DNA of 64,000 bases from Centrapalus pauciflorus (lineage: Eukaryota > Streptophyta > Magnoliopsida > Asterales > Asteraceae). Shown here piece after piece: positions 25,377 to 35,989 of this stretch. Position 1 is the stretch's first letter; each line of letters opens with the position of its first letter. The stretch lies in NCBI GenBank assembly GCA_020465985.1, contig JAANYP010000825.1, positions 641,501-705,500 on the forward strand. Direction: 5' to 3'. The position numbers and the translations under genes were made by a program. Below the pieces are notes generated by a model. The model did not search any database and was not told where the DNA came from. It worked only from the letters and a program-made list of their open reading frames with translations.

Positions 25377-25868
25377 TAATGTCATACACTCTTTCCGAAC
25401 CAGATGCACTAAGGTGGCGCACTCAGTGTAGTCTTTCATATGATATTGATTATTACACATTTTGTTAGGATGCTCGGTACACATAATAATTCATCGTTCA
25501 TTATATTTTTGAATATGTAATAATGAAACTTGTTGAGCCTCAGCAGGACTTGTTTTAACGTGCCTTTATAGATCTTTACTTCCCTAACGGTGTGATTGGT
25601 TATGTCGTCTCCCTTTCGTTTGAGATTACGGTTCATTATGATTGATTGATTGAGATTATGTTAGCTCGGGAAGTGTAGTGTAATGTCATATACTCCTTCC
25701 GAACCAGATGCACAAAGGTGGTGCACTCAGTTTAGTCTTTCGTATGATATTGATTATTACATATTTTGTTAGGATGCTCGGTAAACAAAATAAGTCATCG
25801 TTCATTACATTTTTGAATATGTAATAATGGAACTTGTTGAGCCTCAGCAGGACTTGTTTTGACGTGTC
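25377..25868. repeat. Tandem duplication of about 190 bp at 304-bp spacing inside CACTA
   Basis: 25377-25567 and 25681-25868 are close copies; both contain TTCCGAACCAGATGCAC and GAGCCTCAGCAGGACTTGTT. The 110 bp between them are single-copy here. Non-coding. Confidence 0.8.
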
Positions 25869-26219
25869 AATAGACCCTCATGCTTAAATTAATGATTAGT
25901 TTATATGTTATGATGGTTCATATTGGACTTTGACAACACTTATTACTCATCTAAGTCATAACAAATTATAAGTCATGTTAGACTTTAAAAACTATTGATT
26001 ATTCATTTAATATTAAAAACAAGTTATATTAGGCATTGTTCGGCCCTAACAAATACTAGTAATTCTTATAATGTTATGATAGTTTATAGTTGATCATATA
26101 TATATGGATTATGCATGTACATATTATTTGTTGATTTAGCATTTATTTTCTTGACGATCTGGTTTGGAGGTGGATATTATTTTTTAAAGAAATCTATATT
26201 TAAAACATTCATTTTCAAG

Positions 26220-27150
26220 ATTCCGTCGCTGATCCGTTGCAGATCCGTCACTAATCTGTCGCTAATTGTCTGTCATAAATCCGTCACTAATTTATGTCGC
26301 AAATCTGTCACTGATCTGTCACAATAAATTTGTCCCAATTCCGTTCCGTCACTAATCTGTCGGTAATTGTCTGTCATAAATCTGTCGCTGATATCTGTCG
26401 GTAATCTGTCGCTGATATGTCGCTAATTTACTGTCACAAATCTGTCGCTGAAATCTGTCGGTAATGCGTCGCTGATACGTCGCTAAGTCGCTGTCACAAA
26501 TCTGTCGCTAAAATCTGTCGTTAAGCCGTCGCTGATATGTCGCTAAGTTGCTGTCACAAATCTGTCGCTGAAATCTGTCGGTAATCCGTCACTGATTTGT
26601 CGCTAAGTCGCTGTCACAAATCTGTCGCTGAAAATGGTCGGTAATCTGTCGCTGATATGTCGCTAAGTTGCTGTCACAAATCTGTCGCTAAAATTCGTCA
26701 GTAATCTGTCGCTGATATGTCGCTAAGTTGCTGTCACAAATCTGTCGCTGAAATCTGTCGGTAATCTGTCGCTGATATGTCGCTAAGTTGCTGTCACTGG
26801 GGGTGAGCGACGGGTACCATTTTCCGAACCCGAACCGGTACCGGTACCGACCGGTACCGAATTAATATATTCGGTTCGGTATTCGGTTTTTAAATTGGCT
26901 AAAATTCGGTATTCGGTACTCTCGGTTCGGTATTCGGTTTTTAAATTAGCTAAAATTCGGTATTCGGGACCGAACCGGCACCATATAAAATTATACGGTT
27001 CGGTATTCGGTTCTTTCAAAACTAATACTTCGGTTTCGGTATTTTCGGGTTCGGTACCGGTCGGTTCGGTCCGGTACTGAGCTCACCCCTAGCTGTCACA
27101 AATCTGTCGCTGATATGTCATTTATTATCCGTCGCTAATCCGTTGCAGAT
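26220..27150. repeat. CACTA right subterminal repeats with a 60-bp tandem array
   Basis: From about 26341 to 26797 a unit of exactly 60 bp recurs about 7 times, each holding GTCGCTGATATGTCGCTAAG and CTGTCACAAATCTGTCGCTG. The array is a higher-order form of the TCCGTCGCT subterminal motif. An hAT MITE splits the last unit, and the rest resumes at 27092. Confidence 0.88.
26798..27091. mobile_element. hAT-type MITE, 294 bp, second TTCGGTA copy
   Basis: Exact 8-bp target duplication GCTGTCAC (26790-26797 and 27092-27099). Ends TGGGGGTGAGC / GCTCACCCCTA. Interior closely matches 20762-21067. It sits inside a 60-bp CACTA repeat unit, so it is younger than the array. Confidence 0.9.
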
Positions 27151-28555
27151 TGATCAGTGATATAAATCACTTCTATTTTCATGTGTTTTTGCTATGTTTT
27201 AATGTGTAAATGTGAGATAATTGGTACTGCTAATGTAGGTTTTTGTAATTTCAGTTGCTTGGCAAAAAAGTAAAGAAAAATGGTAGTTGGAGTGTGGATT
27301 TCGTGCACAGCGTCCCAGCAGGCGTCCCATACGCCGGAGCAGCGTCCTAGCCAGCGTCCCAGACGCCCAGGAAACGCCCAAAACTCCCTGAAACAGAGTC
27401 TGAGCGTCCTAGCCAGCGTCCCAGACGCCAGAGGCGACGCTGGTGCGGCAGTTGTGCGAAAAGCTGCAGTTTTTGAGGAAGGAGGTTACCATTTTGAAGG
27501 GGTTCGCATTTTGGCAGTTCCACACACACAAGGGGGCGATTTTGGGAGGCGAACCAGGGGAGAAAAGCAACAGGAATCAAACGAAGATCAAACATTGGCA
27601 TCCGATCGATCGTATTTACACATTATCGGTAGCTTTAATGTTTTCATCTGTGTTTGACATGGTTAGTAAGTTAATCCAAGCTATGCTTGGCTAAATACTT
27701 TGTGGTGTTTGTTCTTTAGTTTGCACACTATGGTTTGAATGAATGTTTGATTAAATTTCAGTTTCCATTTGTGCTTAAAGGGGTTGTGGATCTTATTTGT
27801 GAATGAATGCGTGTTGAACAACGAGGGTTGTATGTAACAGTGTATAGTGATATCATTGGTTGTGCTAACTCTGTGACGAAGGGAAAGACAATTAATAGAA
27901 GTTGCATACGCTGTCTTAAGAACATTAGTTGTGAAACACGCATGTGAATGAATGGTTGTAATCAATGGGTACTGTATATAACGGGGTATAGTGATATCAT
28001 TAGTTGTGCCGGCTCATTAATATGGGGAAGACAATTAATAGACGGCGCATACTTCGTCTTAAGAGTATTTGTTGTGAAAACCAATTCATTTATATGGAAA
28101 CTGTAAAAGGGATTATATTTGCATGAATAAATGTGAATGAACAGTGAGTGTATCTGAAATGGTTGATATCCATGTCATTGGTTGTGCCCACTCTCTATAG
28201 GGGAGGAAGACAGTCAATAGAGTGGTATACGTTGTTTTGGAGCATAAGTTGCAAATTCGTATCAATTCATGTAAATGGAATCCATAACATTCTGAATTGC
28301 CATAGTATGTATAACGAGAGAGCAAACACCCTCTTTCTTCCAGTGAAACTTCTTTAATTCAATTTTTGTGTGTGGCATTGCAACAATAGTAATTTACGAT
28401 AGGAAATTAACTCAAAACAAATGATTTCAAACTCAATCCAAACAGTGCTCTGAACTAGTTTAACAACCTAACATTCCCTGTGGATTCGATCCCACTTACC
28501 CTATCTATATAGTGTTTTTGGGTTATTTTTGATACTCATACGACTGGGTCCAACA
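27151..28555 (+). repeat. Gypsy 5' LTR (1405 bp)
   Basis: Paired with 34016-35420 at a constant offset of 6865 bases. Differences seen include 27287 T/C, 27330 T/G and the third base from the end (A/T). A GC-rich AGCGTCC cluster lies at about 27308-27445. Confidence 0.95.
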
Positions 28556-28558
28556 AAA

Positions 28559-28576
28559 TGGCGCCGTTGCCGGGGA
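28559..28576 (+). promoter_or_regulatory. Gypsy primer-binding site (tRNA-Asp)
   Basis: TGGCGCCGTTGCCGGGGA starts three bases after the 5' LTR and is complementary to the 3' end of plant tRNA-Asp, the usual Athila primer. Confidence 0.93.
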
Positions 28577-28748
28577 ATGGCAGCGCTTGTTAAAGTAGTT
28601 TGGATTAACTGTTTCTGTAAATATCCTTGTTTATAGTAGCTAGTTAATTTTGTTTTAGTTTAGTTTAATTTTTAGTATTTTTCATTTTCTTTAACATTCT
28701 GAACAGCAAAGTTCAGAATCTTCACGTGTGTGTGTGTATCTCAGGTAT

Positions 28749-31700
28749 ATGCATACTCGTCACTCAGGGCGAACTTCTCCATTGCAATACGAAACAGAAA
28801 TTGAAAGGACTGCTCGTTCACTGAGGAAGCTACACAGAGGTTATTGGCCTAGTGGGGAGACTAGTGGTAATCCAAGCACACTGGAGACATCTGATTCAGA
28901 AGAGCAATCCATACATTCAGAGGAACCTGAGAGTGACACTGAACCCATTGTAAACATGGCAGATGATAGGAGGACTGTGGAGTCCCACTACCGACCGGGT
29001 GATGTTCCTGATATGTCACCGATACTGTATCCTGAAATTGAGAATGAACCGGAAATAAAGACTCACTTATTCAGCATCATTCCTCATTTTCATGGAACAA
29101 AGAGCGAGGAACCATACGATCACCTTGCAGAATTTTCAGCAATATGCAAAGCTAACAGAGTGCAAAGACTACCCGTAGATACTCTCAAACTACGATTGTT
29201 CCCATTCTCTCTTAAAGACAAAGCAAAGCACTGGTTCACGTCTCTACCAGCTAACAGTATTCGTAACTGGGAGGAGATGAAGAGGGCTTTCCTCAACGAG
29301 TTTTATTCGATTAGTAAGACCACTGAGAAGAGGAATAGCATCACCAGTTTCAAGCAAAAGCCGGGGGAACAATTTCATGAGGCTTTCGAGCGACTGAACG
29401 AGATGTTACGGGCATGTCCACATCATGAGGTACCCAAGTGGATGTTGGTGAAGAATTTTTTCGATGGTATTAGCCAAGAGAGCAGAAACATGATCACAGC
29501 AGCCTCGGGGGGTACATTCTTAGCTAAGGAGCATGATGAGGCATGGGAATTGTTAGCACAACTGGCGAAGGGGTCTAAGGTACAAGTCGGGTCTGATACG
29601 TCAATTGGAGTCCAAGTGTTGGGGATTGATAATGCTTGGAAAAGAGATGTCACTACGAATATGGAGGCTCTTAGCAAGAAGATGGACGCCTTGATGAGGA
29701 AAGACAACACAGAATATAGAGCTCCTATTATGTGTGTGACATGTGGAGAGAACACTCATACATCAGAGTTTTGCTTTCATGTACATGGGGAGCAGACTGG
29801 TGAATTTTATGGATTTCGACCACGACAAGATAGGTTTGACCCTCACTCTGAAACCTACAATCCTGGGTGGAGGTGTCATCCTAACTTTCGTTGGAGGGAT
29901 GACGAGAGAGGAGATGAATATGCAAAGCCCAGATTTGACCAATGGAATAGATACCAGCAAAATAGAAACTTCTATGGTGGTACATCATCTGGTACTAAAG
30001 AGGAGAAGGAACCAGCCGCTCAAGAAGCTCCAAAAGACTCGAAGATGGATCAACTTTTAGACTATCTGAAACAGCAATCGTATGTTCAAACAAAGTCTAT
30101 GGCAAGTCTAGAAAAGCAGATGGGTCAGATAGCGGATCAGCTCACAAAAAGAGACGAGGGTCGGTTGCTAAGCAATACCCAAGTGAACCCTTCTCATTCC
30201 AAGGGTAAAGAGAAGCAATCAATGAATGGAGTAGAGGAGCTGAATGAAGTCAGTGAGTTGCATAAGGTGACTACTCTACGTAGTGGGAAGGAGGTAGACA
30301 ACAAGGTGGTGATGCCGGAAGTGGAAGATATGGATAGTGATGTTGAAGAGGTAGTTGATGGTGGGAAATCAGTCCCACATTCAGAATTTGAACGAGAGGC
30401 TAAGCTAAAAAAGAAAGTCCAGTTCGGAAAAGTTATAATGGAAGAAGAGGAACAATCGGGGCCTAAGCCAACACCTCCATATCCGTCAGCACTAAAGGGT
30501 CCGAGCAGGCCAGCCTTTGGTAAGAAAGGGCCACAACTAGAGGAGCTATGGGAGATGTTCAACCAAGTGAAGATAAATATTCCGTTGGTAAAAGCTTTGA
30601 AGCAAGTTCCGGTTTATGCTAAATTTCTAAAGGACTTGTGTACTCAAAAGCGCAAATTCAATATGGCATTGCCAAAGCAAATCAACCTTACGGAGCAGGT
30701 AAGTGTCGTAGTCTCGAGTTCTTTGCCACCCAAGCTTAAGGATCCAGGTTCACCTCTTATCTCTGTTACTATAGGTGATATCAGAATTAAAAAAGCATTG
30801 CTAGATTTGGGAGCAAGTGTTAACATACTCCCTGGAAACTTATTCGATCAGCACGATTTAGGAAGCTTAACACCCACAGATGTGGTGTTACAACTAGCTG
30901 ATCGATCCACTAAGACTCCAAGGGGTATGTTAACCGATGTAATTGTTAAAGTTGAAGATTTCTATTACCCGGTAGACTTTCTTGTATTAGATTCAGATCA
31001 AAGAAGTCGGAATAACCAGCCTGCAATCATTTTAGGTAGGCCATTTTTGGCCACTGTCAATGCCCAAATTAATTGTAGGACGGGTGCCTTAGACTTAGCC
31101 TTCGGGAATAGGAAATTAAAGTTGAATGTTTTTAATGTTGTTCCTAACGTTTCTTTTGATTCAGAGTGCTACTTGATTGATTGTATCGATGAGTTAGCAG
31201 GATCCCAAGCACCATTGATGACTAGCAGAGATGAATTGGATTATGTGTTGTCATGTCAAGAGCAGGAAGAGGTTGAATGTGGATGGTCAATAAGCCTAGA
31301 GGAGATGGTAGGAGGGACAAAGCATAATAGACAGCCTCCATGGTCATTGAAGTTTGAGAAGCTACCTGAAAATCTTCCTGAGTCAATAAAACCCTCTCTA
31401 GAGCAAGCTCCCACTTTGGAACTAGAAGTTTTACCCACCCATCTTAAGTATGTATTTTTGGGGCCACAAGAGAGTTATCCTATGATTATTGCCTCACACT
31501 TGTCGGAAGATGAAGAGAAAGCATTAATAGAGGTGTCAAATAGGGAGGTTAAGAGGATTTTAGACAAGACTGTAAAGCCTAGTCGCAAGGATTGGTCTTT
31601 GAGATTAGATGATGCATTATGGGCTTACAGGACTGCTTATAAGACTCCCATTGGAATGTCACCTTACAGATTGGTCTATGGGAAGCCTTGTCATTTACCT

Positions 31701-32156
31701 GTAGAATTAGAGCATATGGCCACTTGGGCAATTCGAAATGCTAACTTTGATATTGTTGATGCAGGTAAAATGAGAAAGTTTCAGCTAGCAGAACTGGAGG
31801 AAATCAGATTGAAGACATATGAAAGTGCAAGGATCTACAAGGAAAAGACTAAGCATTTCCATGATAAATGCTTGAGAAGGAAGACTTTTGCAGTTGGTTT
31901 TAAGGTTTGGCTCTATAACTCATGTATTAAATTGTTTCCATGTAAGATGAGGAGTAAATGGACGGGACCTTATGAGGTTATTCATGTCTACGAGAATGGA
32001 GCTGTGGAAGTCAAGGACCATAAGCATGGACATTCCTTTACGGTGAATGGCCATAGACTTAAGATGTATGTTGAAGGCCCGATAAGCACTGACGGTGATC
32101 AAGCAACCTTGATTGAGGTAGTGGCTCTCAAAGAGCCAATCTATTCATCTCTGTAA
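28749..32156 (+). CDS. Gag-protease-integrase C-terminus fusion ORF of the gypsy element
   Basis: One open frame of 1135 codons from the ATG at 28749. Residues about 100-240 are the retrotransposon Gag domain (HWFTSLPANSIRNWEEMKRA). About 328-342 is a zinc knuckle (CVTCGENTHTSEFC). About 684-700 is the aspartic protease motif LLDLGASVNILP, with DLG as commonly found in Athila-type elements. Near base 31531 (residue about 927) the frame passes directly from the linker before RT into integrase-derived sequence beginning SNREVKRILDKTV. The integrase C-terminal part follows (WSLRLDDALWAYRTAYKTP, KWTGPYEV). The missing RT, RNase H and integrase core would normally add several hundred codons. The junction keeps frame and no stop has accumulated. 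Could supply particle protein but not copy itself. Confidence 0.9.
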   Translation: MHTRHSGRTSPLQYETEIERTARSLRKLHRGYWPSGETSGNPSTLETSDSEEQSIHSEEPESDTEPIVNMADDRRTVESHYRPGDVPDMSPILYPEIENEPEIKTHLFSIIPHFHGTKSEEPYDHLAEFSAICKANRVQRLPVDTLKLRLFPFSLKDKAKHWFTSLPANSIRNWEEMKRAFLNEFYSISKTTEKRNSITSFKQKPGEQFHEAFERLNEMLRACPHHEVPKWMLVKNFFDGISQESRNMITAASGGTFLAKEHDEAWELLAQLAKGSKVQVGSDTSIGVQVLGIDNAWKRDVTTNMEALSKKMDALMRKDNTEYRAPIMCVTCGENTHTSEFCFHVHGEQTGEFYGFRPRQDRFDPHSETYNPGWRCHPNFRWRDDERGDEYAKPRFDQWNRYQQNRNFYGGTSSGTKEEKEPAAQEAPKDSKMDQLLDYLKQQSYVQTKSMASLEKQMGQIADQLTKRDEGRLLSNTQVNPSHSKGKEKQSMNGVEELNEVSELHKVTTLRSGKEVDNKVVMPEVEDMDSDVEEVVDGGKSVPHSEFEREAKLKKKVQFGKVIMEEEEQSGPKPTPPYPSALKGPSRPAFGKKGPQLEELWEMFNQVKINIPLVKALKQVPVYAKFLKDLCTQKRKFNMALPKQINLTEQVSVVVSSSLPPKLKDPGSPLISVTIGDIRIKKALLDLGASVNILPGNLFDQHDLGSLTPTDVVLQLADRSTKTPRGMLTDVIVKVEDFYYPVDFLVLDSDQRSRNNQPAIILGRPFLATVNAQINCRTGALDLAFGNRKLKLNVFNVVPNVSFDSECYLIDCIDELAGSQAPLMTSRDELDYVLSCQEQEEVECGWSISLEEMVGGTKHNRQPPWSLKFEKLPENLPESIKPSLEQAPTLELEVLPTHLKYVFLGPQESYPMIIASHLSEDEEKALIEVSNREVKRILDKTVKPSRKDWSLRLDDALWAYRTAYKTPIGMSPYRLVYGKPCHLPVELEHMATWAIRNANFDIVDAGKMRKFQLAELEEIRLKTYESARIYKEKTKHFHDKCLRRKTFAVGFKVWLYNSCIKLFPCKMRSKWTGPYEVIHVYENGAVEVKDHKHGHSFTVNGHRLKMYVEGPISTDGDQATLIEVVALKEPIYSSL

Positions 32157-34015
32157 GTAAAACATGTATGAATTTTGTGGGTATATTCACTGCAAACCCT
32201 CACGAGACTAAACTCGTCCATCTAAGTAATTAGGTGGTTTAAAGGCTTGCTATACGTGCTAAGTATAGTCGTGTTCCCTACGAAAATGGTTGTTTTTGTG
32301 TTTGTTTAAAGTTGTGTTTAGTTAATTTAATGTGTGTTTTTAATTTGGAAATGAGCGGGAGTGACCGTTATCGAGCAAATGGAAGTTGAAAAGTTTTTAG
32401 GGCGAGTGTTGAGTGAATTTGGAGTACCAGCGTCCAAATGGGCGTCGGGGACGCTGAATTTAATTATCAAACAGAGTGTGAGCGTCTTTAAGACGCTCAG
32501 ACATGGGTTCGGACGCTGGGACGGCGTTGAGGACGCTGAGCAGGACGCTGGGGACGCAGTCAAATGGGCGCTTAAGGAGCGGCGTCCGAGTGAGCGTCCT
32601 AGACGCTGGAATAAATTATGAAACAGAATGTGAGCGTTTTTGGAACGCCCAAAACAGCCGCACGGACGCTGGGAGGCCGTCTGAGACGCTGGGTAGGACG
32701 CTCGAGCGACTTTTCATCATTTAACCCTCTGTCCGCCTCATTTACTCACACCTACCGTCCCTTTCTCTCTCTAAAGCGCTCTCATCTCTCTCTCGAACGC
32801 TGAACGGTTTCCACCATTGTTGCTTACATGCTTAATTTTGTGATGAGGACATCACTTCTCTCTAAGTTGGGGAGGGGGTGTCCAATTTTTTTCAATTTTT
32901 GACATATGCTTTTCCATATGGATGTGTGACAGGAAACCTTGTTGTGGACTGCAGGTTATATGTGTGTAAATGAATATGTTGATACTAACAGTTCACTACT
33001 ATGGTTGCGTTTATTGTCTGTGCATTTCAGGAGTCACCATGTCTGGATCATCATCATCTGAAATGGTGAAAAACATAGCCAAAAGAAAGAAAACAGCATC
33101 AGCAACACCAAATGTTCATCCTCCTGTCGTATGGGATCCAACTAAGTCATTGTCTGAACATTATGAGAGGATACTATACTATCGGGTACTTTCGTTTCAT
33201 TTCCGTTTGTTTAAATTATCGCATTTCCAGTATTAGTAATTTTCTTAGGTGTTTAGTTTATTTTTACAAATGTTTGTTATAGTGGTGGTATCATGATCAT
33301 TCCTTAACTGCTTATACATGAATTGTTCTGTGCAAAGTATGAAAATAAGAGTTCAAGAGGGGTAAGCATATGGGTTCAATAGTTTTAAAAGGAAGTAGCT
33401 TTTGGTTTGATGGAAGGTGAGTGTGACAGAATGTGAGTGTTTGGCATGAGAGATGTGGTCGAATCTTTCCTTAATAAATCGGTGGTATTGATGGCAATAA
33501 GGGGGAGAGTGATGTATGCATTGCACAATAAAATAAAAATAAAAAAAAAAGAAGAAGAAAAAAATAAAAAGAAAAAAAATTGAATAAGCTAACATGTGGC
33601 CTAGTAAGTTCGGGAAATTAAGTCTGTGGGGTACCGTCATGCCTAATCACCTAAGACCAACTGGTTTGGGATTGATTGACCCAAATCCCGTTACATGGAC
33701 TTACTAGAAAGTCACGATTGCAAGTGTTAGTATAAACTCGAGAAAAAAGGGCAGAAAAGTGCTAAAATATAAAGTGTGCAATTGGGCTTTAAGTGAAGTA
33801 ACTCATAACCTTGAGCTAAAAATCAATGTCTAGGGATTTATTAGGAAGGAAAAGTTCATAGCTTGAACATGTTAGCATTTGAGTTCTGATCGTTCACTGT
33901 TCGTTATCATGTTAAAAGTTCACACTTTTAAGGCTAGAAAACTCAAATGTTTAGTCCTGTTTGTCTCTATTTTGATGCCTTGTTCGGGACGATCAAGGTG
34001 TAAGTTGGGGAGGTT
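32157..34015 (+). other. 3' internal non-coding region of the gypsy element
   Basis: 1.86 kb between the fusion ORF and the 3' LTR, where Athila elements often hold an extra ORF. 32420-32710 is a GC-rich block of GGACGCTGG/AGCGTCC repeats. 33039-33236 begins MSGSSSSEMVKNIAKRKK and breaks off, possibly the start of the extra ORF. 33520-33580 is A-rich. A purine tract GTTGGGGAGG (34004-34013) precedes the 3' LTR. Confidence 0.7.
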
Positions 34016-35420
34016 TGATCAGTGATATAAATCACTTCTATTTTCATGTGTTTTTGCTATGTTTTAATGTGTAAATGTGAGATAATTGGTACTGCTAATG
34101 TAGGTTTTTGTAATTTCAGTTGCTTGGCAAAAAAGTAAAGAAAAATGGTAGCTGGAGTGTGGATTTCGTGCACAGCGTCCCAGCAGGCGTCCCAGACGCC
34201 GGAGCAGCGTCCTAGCCAGCGTCCCAGACGCCCAGGAAACGCCCAAAACTCCCTGAAACAGAGTCTGAGCGTCCTAGCCAGCGTCCCAGACGCCAGAGGC
34301 GACGCTGGTGCGGCAGTTGTGCGAAAAGCTGCAGTTTTTGAGGAAGGAGGTTACCATTTTGAAGGGGTTCGCATTTTGGCAGTTCCACACACACAAGGGG
34401 GCGATTTTGGGAGGCGAACCAGGGGAGAAAAGCAACAGGAATCAAACGAAGATCAAGCATTGGCATCCGATCGATCGTATTTACACATTATCGGTAGCTT
34501 TAATGTTTTCATCTGTGTTTGACATGGTTAGTAAGTTAATCCAAGCTATGCTTGGCTAAATACTTTGTGGTGTTTGTTCTTTAGTTTGCACACTATGGTT
34601 TGAATGAATGTTTGATTAAATTTCAGTTTCCATTTGTGCTTAAAGGGGTTGTGGATCTTATCTGTGAATGAATGCGTGTTGAACAACGAGGGTTGTATGT
34701 AACAGTGTATAGTGATATCATTGGTTGTGCTAACTCTGTGACGAAGGGAAAGACAATTAATAGAAGTTGCATACGCTGTCTTAAGAACATTAGTTGTGAA
34801 ACACGCATGTGAATGAATGGTTGTAATCAATGGGTACTGTATATAACGGGGTATAGTGATATCATTAGTTGTGCCGGCTCATTAATATGGGGAAGACAAT
34901 TAATAGACGGCGCATACTTCGTCTTAAGAGTATTTGTTGTGAAAACCAATTCATTTATATGGAAACTGTAAAAGGGATTATATTTGCATGAATAAATGTG
35001 AATGAACAGTGAGTGTATCTGAAATGGTTGATATCCATGTCATTGGTTGTGCCCACTCTCTATAGGGGAGGAAGACAGTCAATAGAGTGGTATACGTTGT
35101 TTTGGAGCATAAGTTGCAAATTTGTATCAATTCATGTAAATGGAATCCATAACATTCTGAATTGCCATAGTATGTATAACGAGAGAGCAAACACCCTCTT
35201 TCTTCCAGTGAAACTTCTTTAATTCAATTCTTGTGTGTGGCATTGCAACAATAGTAATTTACGATAGGAAATTAACTCAAAACAAATGATTTCAAACTCA
35301 ATCCAAACAGTGCTCTGAACTAGTTTAACAACCTAACATTCCCTGTGGATTCGATCCCACTTACCCTATCTATATAGTGTTTTTGGGTTATTTTTGATAC
35401 TCATACGACTGGGTCCATCA
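34016..35420 (+). repeat. Gypsy 3' LTR (1405 bp)
   Basis: Direct repeat of 27151-28555 with about seven substitutions and no indel found by eye. Confidence 0.95.
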
Positions 35421-35515
35421 CAGATCCGTCACTAATCCGTCGTTAATCCGTCACTAAAGTTCCGTCGCAAATTCCGTCGCAAGATCCGTCGCTGATACTC
35501 ATTTTTCTAGTAGTG
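35421..35515 (-). repeat. CACTA right terminus, separated by the gypsy insertion
   Basis: CGTCACTAATCCGTCG-type repeats resume directly after the gypsy target duplication and run to the terminal TTTTTCTAGTAGTG, the reverse of the CACTA end. Together with 20242 this fixes the limits of the CACTA element. Confidence 0.88.
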
Positions 35516-35541
35516 ATTCTTGTGACAAATTTTTAAGTAAC

Positions 35542-35686
<145 letters not shown>

Positions 35687-35983
35687 CACTACAAGAAAAG
35701 TGTCATTTAGTGACACATGCTTTTAGTGACACAAAAATTAAGTGTCACTATATCTTACTTTTAGTGACACTTATGAAAAGAGTAGGTATAGAGCAATCTT
35801 TTACCCACATTTTTTCTAAAGTAGTGACACAAACACATACATTATTAGTCACTATATATCTATACCCACTCCACTTTTACCCACTCTTTTTGTTGTGTAG
35901 GTAAATGATTTTGATACCTATAGTGACACTTATTTTTGTGTCACTAAAAGCATGTGTCACTAAATGACACTTTTCTTGTAGTG
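35687..35983. mobile_element. CACTA MITE, 297 bp
   Basis: Ends CACTACAAGAAAAGTGTC and GACACTTTTCTTGTAGTG pair perfectly over about 45 bp. 3-bp target duplication TAT (35684-35686 and 35984-35986). Interior is made of TTTAGTGACAC units in both orientations. Same family as 61650-62154 and the half-copy at 62354. Confidence 0.92.
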
Positions 35984-35989
35984 TATATT

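Larger units (their letters stand above)
27151..35420 (+). mobile_element. Ty3/gypsy (Athila-like) LTR element lacking reverse transcriptase, 8270 bp
   Basis: 5-bp target duplication CAGAT (27146-27150 and 35421-35425). Two 1405-bp LTRs (27151-28555 and 34016-35420), TGATCAG... to ...CA, differ at about seven positions by eye (about 99.5% identity). A primer site complementary to tRNA-Asp follows the 5' LTR and a purine tract precedes the 3' LTR. The Asp primer and Gag type point to the Athila/Tat clade. RT, RNase H and the integrase catalytic core are deleted. Inserted in the right subterminal array of the CACTA element. Confidence 0.95.
20242..35515 (-). mobile_element. CACTA (En/Spm) DNA transposon carrying nested insertions
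   Basis: The right end (35515, read inward) starts CACTACTAGAAAAATGAG and leads into ATCAGCGACGG. The left end at 20242 starts CAATACTAAAAACTGG and also leads into ATCAGCGACGG, so the left CACTA has mutated to CAATA. A 3-bp target duplication ATT flanks it (20239-20241 and 35516-35518). Subterminal CGACGGA repeats occur at both ends. Minus-strand transposase genes lie at 21299-23879. Insertions inside: hAT MITEs at 20762-21067 and 26798-27091, and a gypsy element at 27151-35420. Without these the CACTA element is about 6.4 kb. Confidence 0.88.

Noticed and set aside
26341..26797. CRISPR-like array because of regular 60-bp spacing
   Set aside because: The whole unit repeats, there are no unique spacers, and it lies in a plant CACTA element.
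27280..27657. 125-codon open frame repeated at 34145-34522
   Set aside because: It lies inside both LTRs and is conserved only because the LTRs are young; no protein family resemblance.
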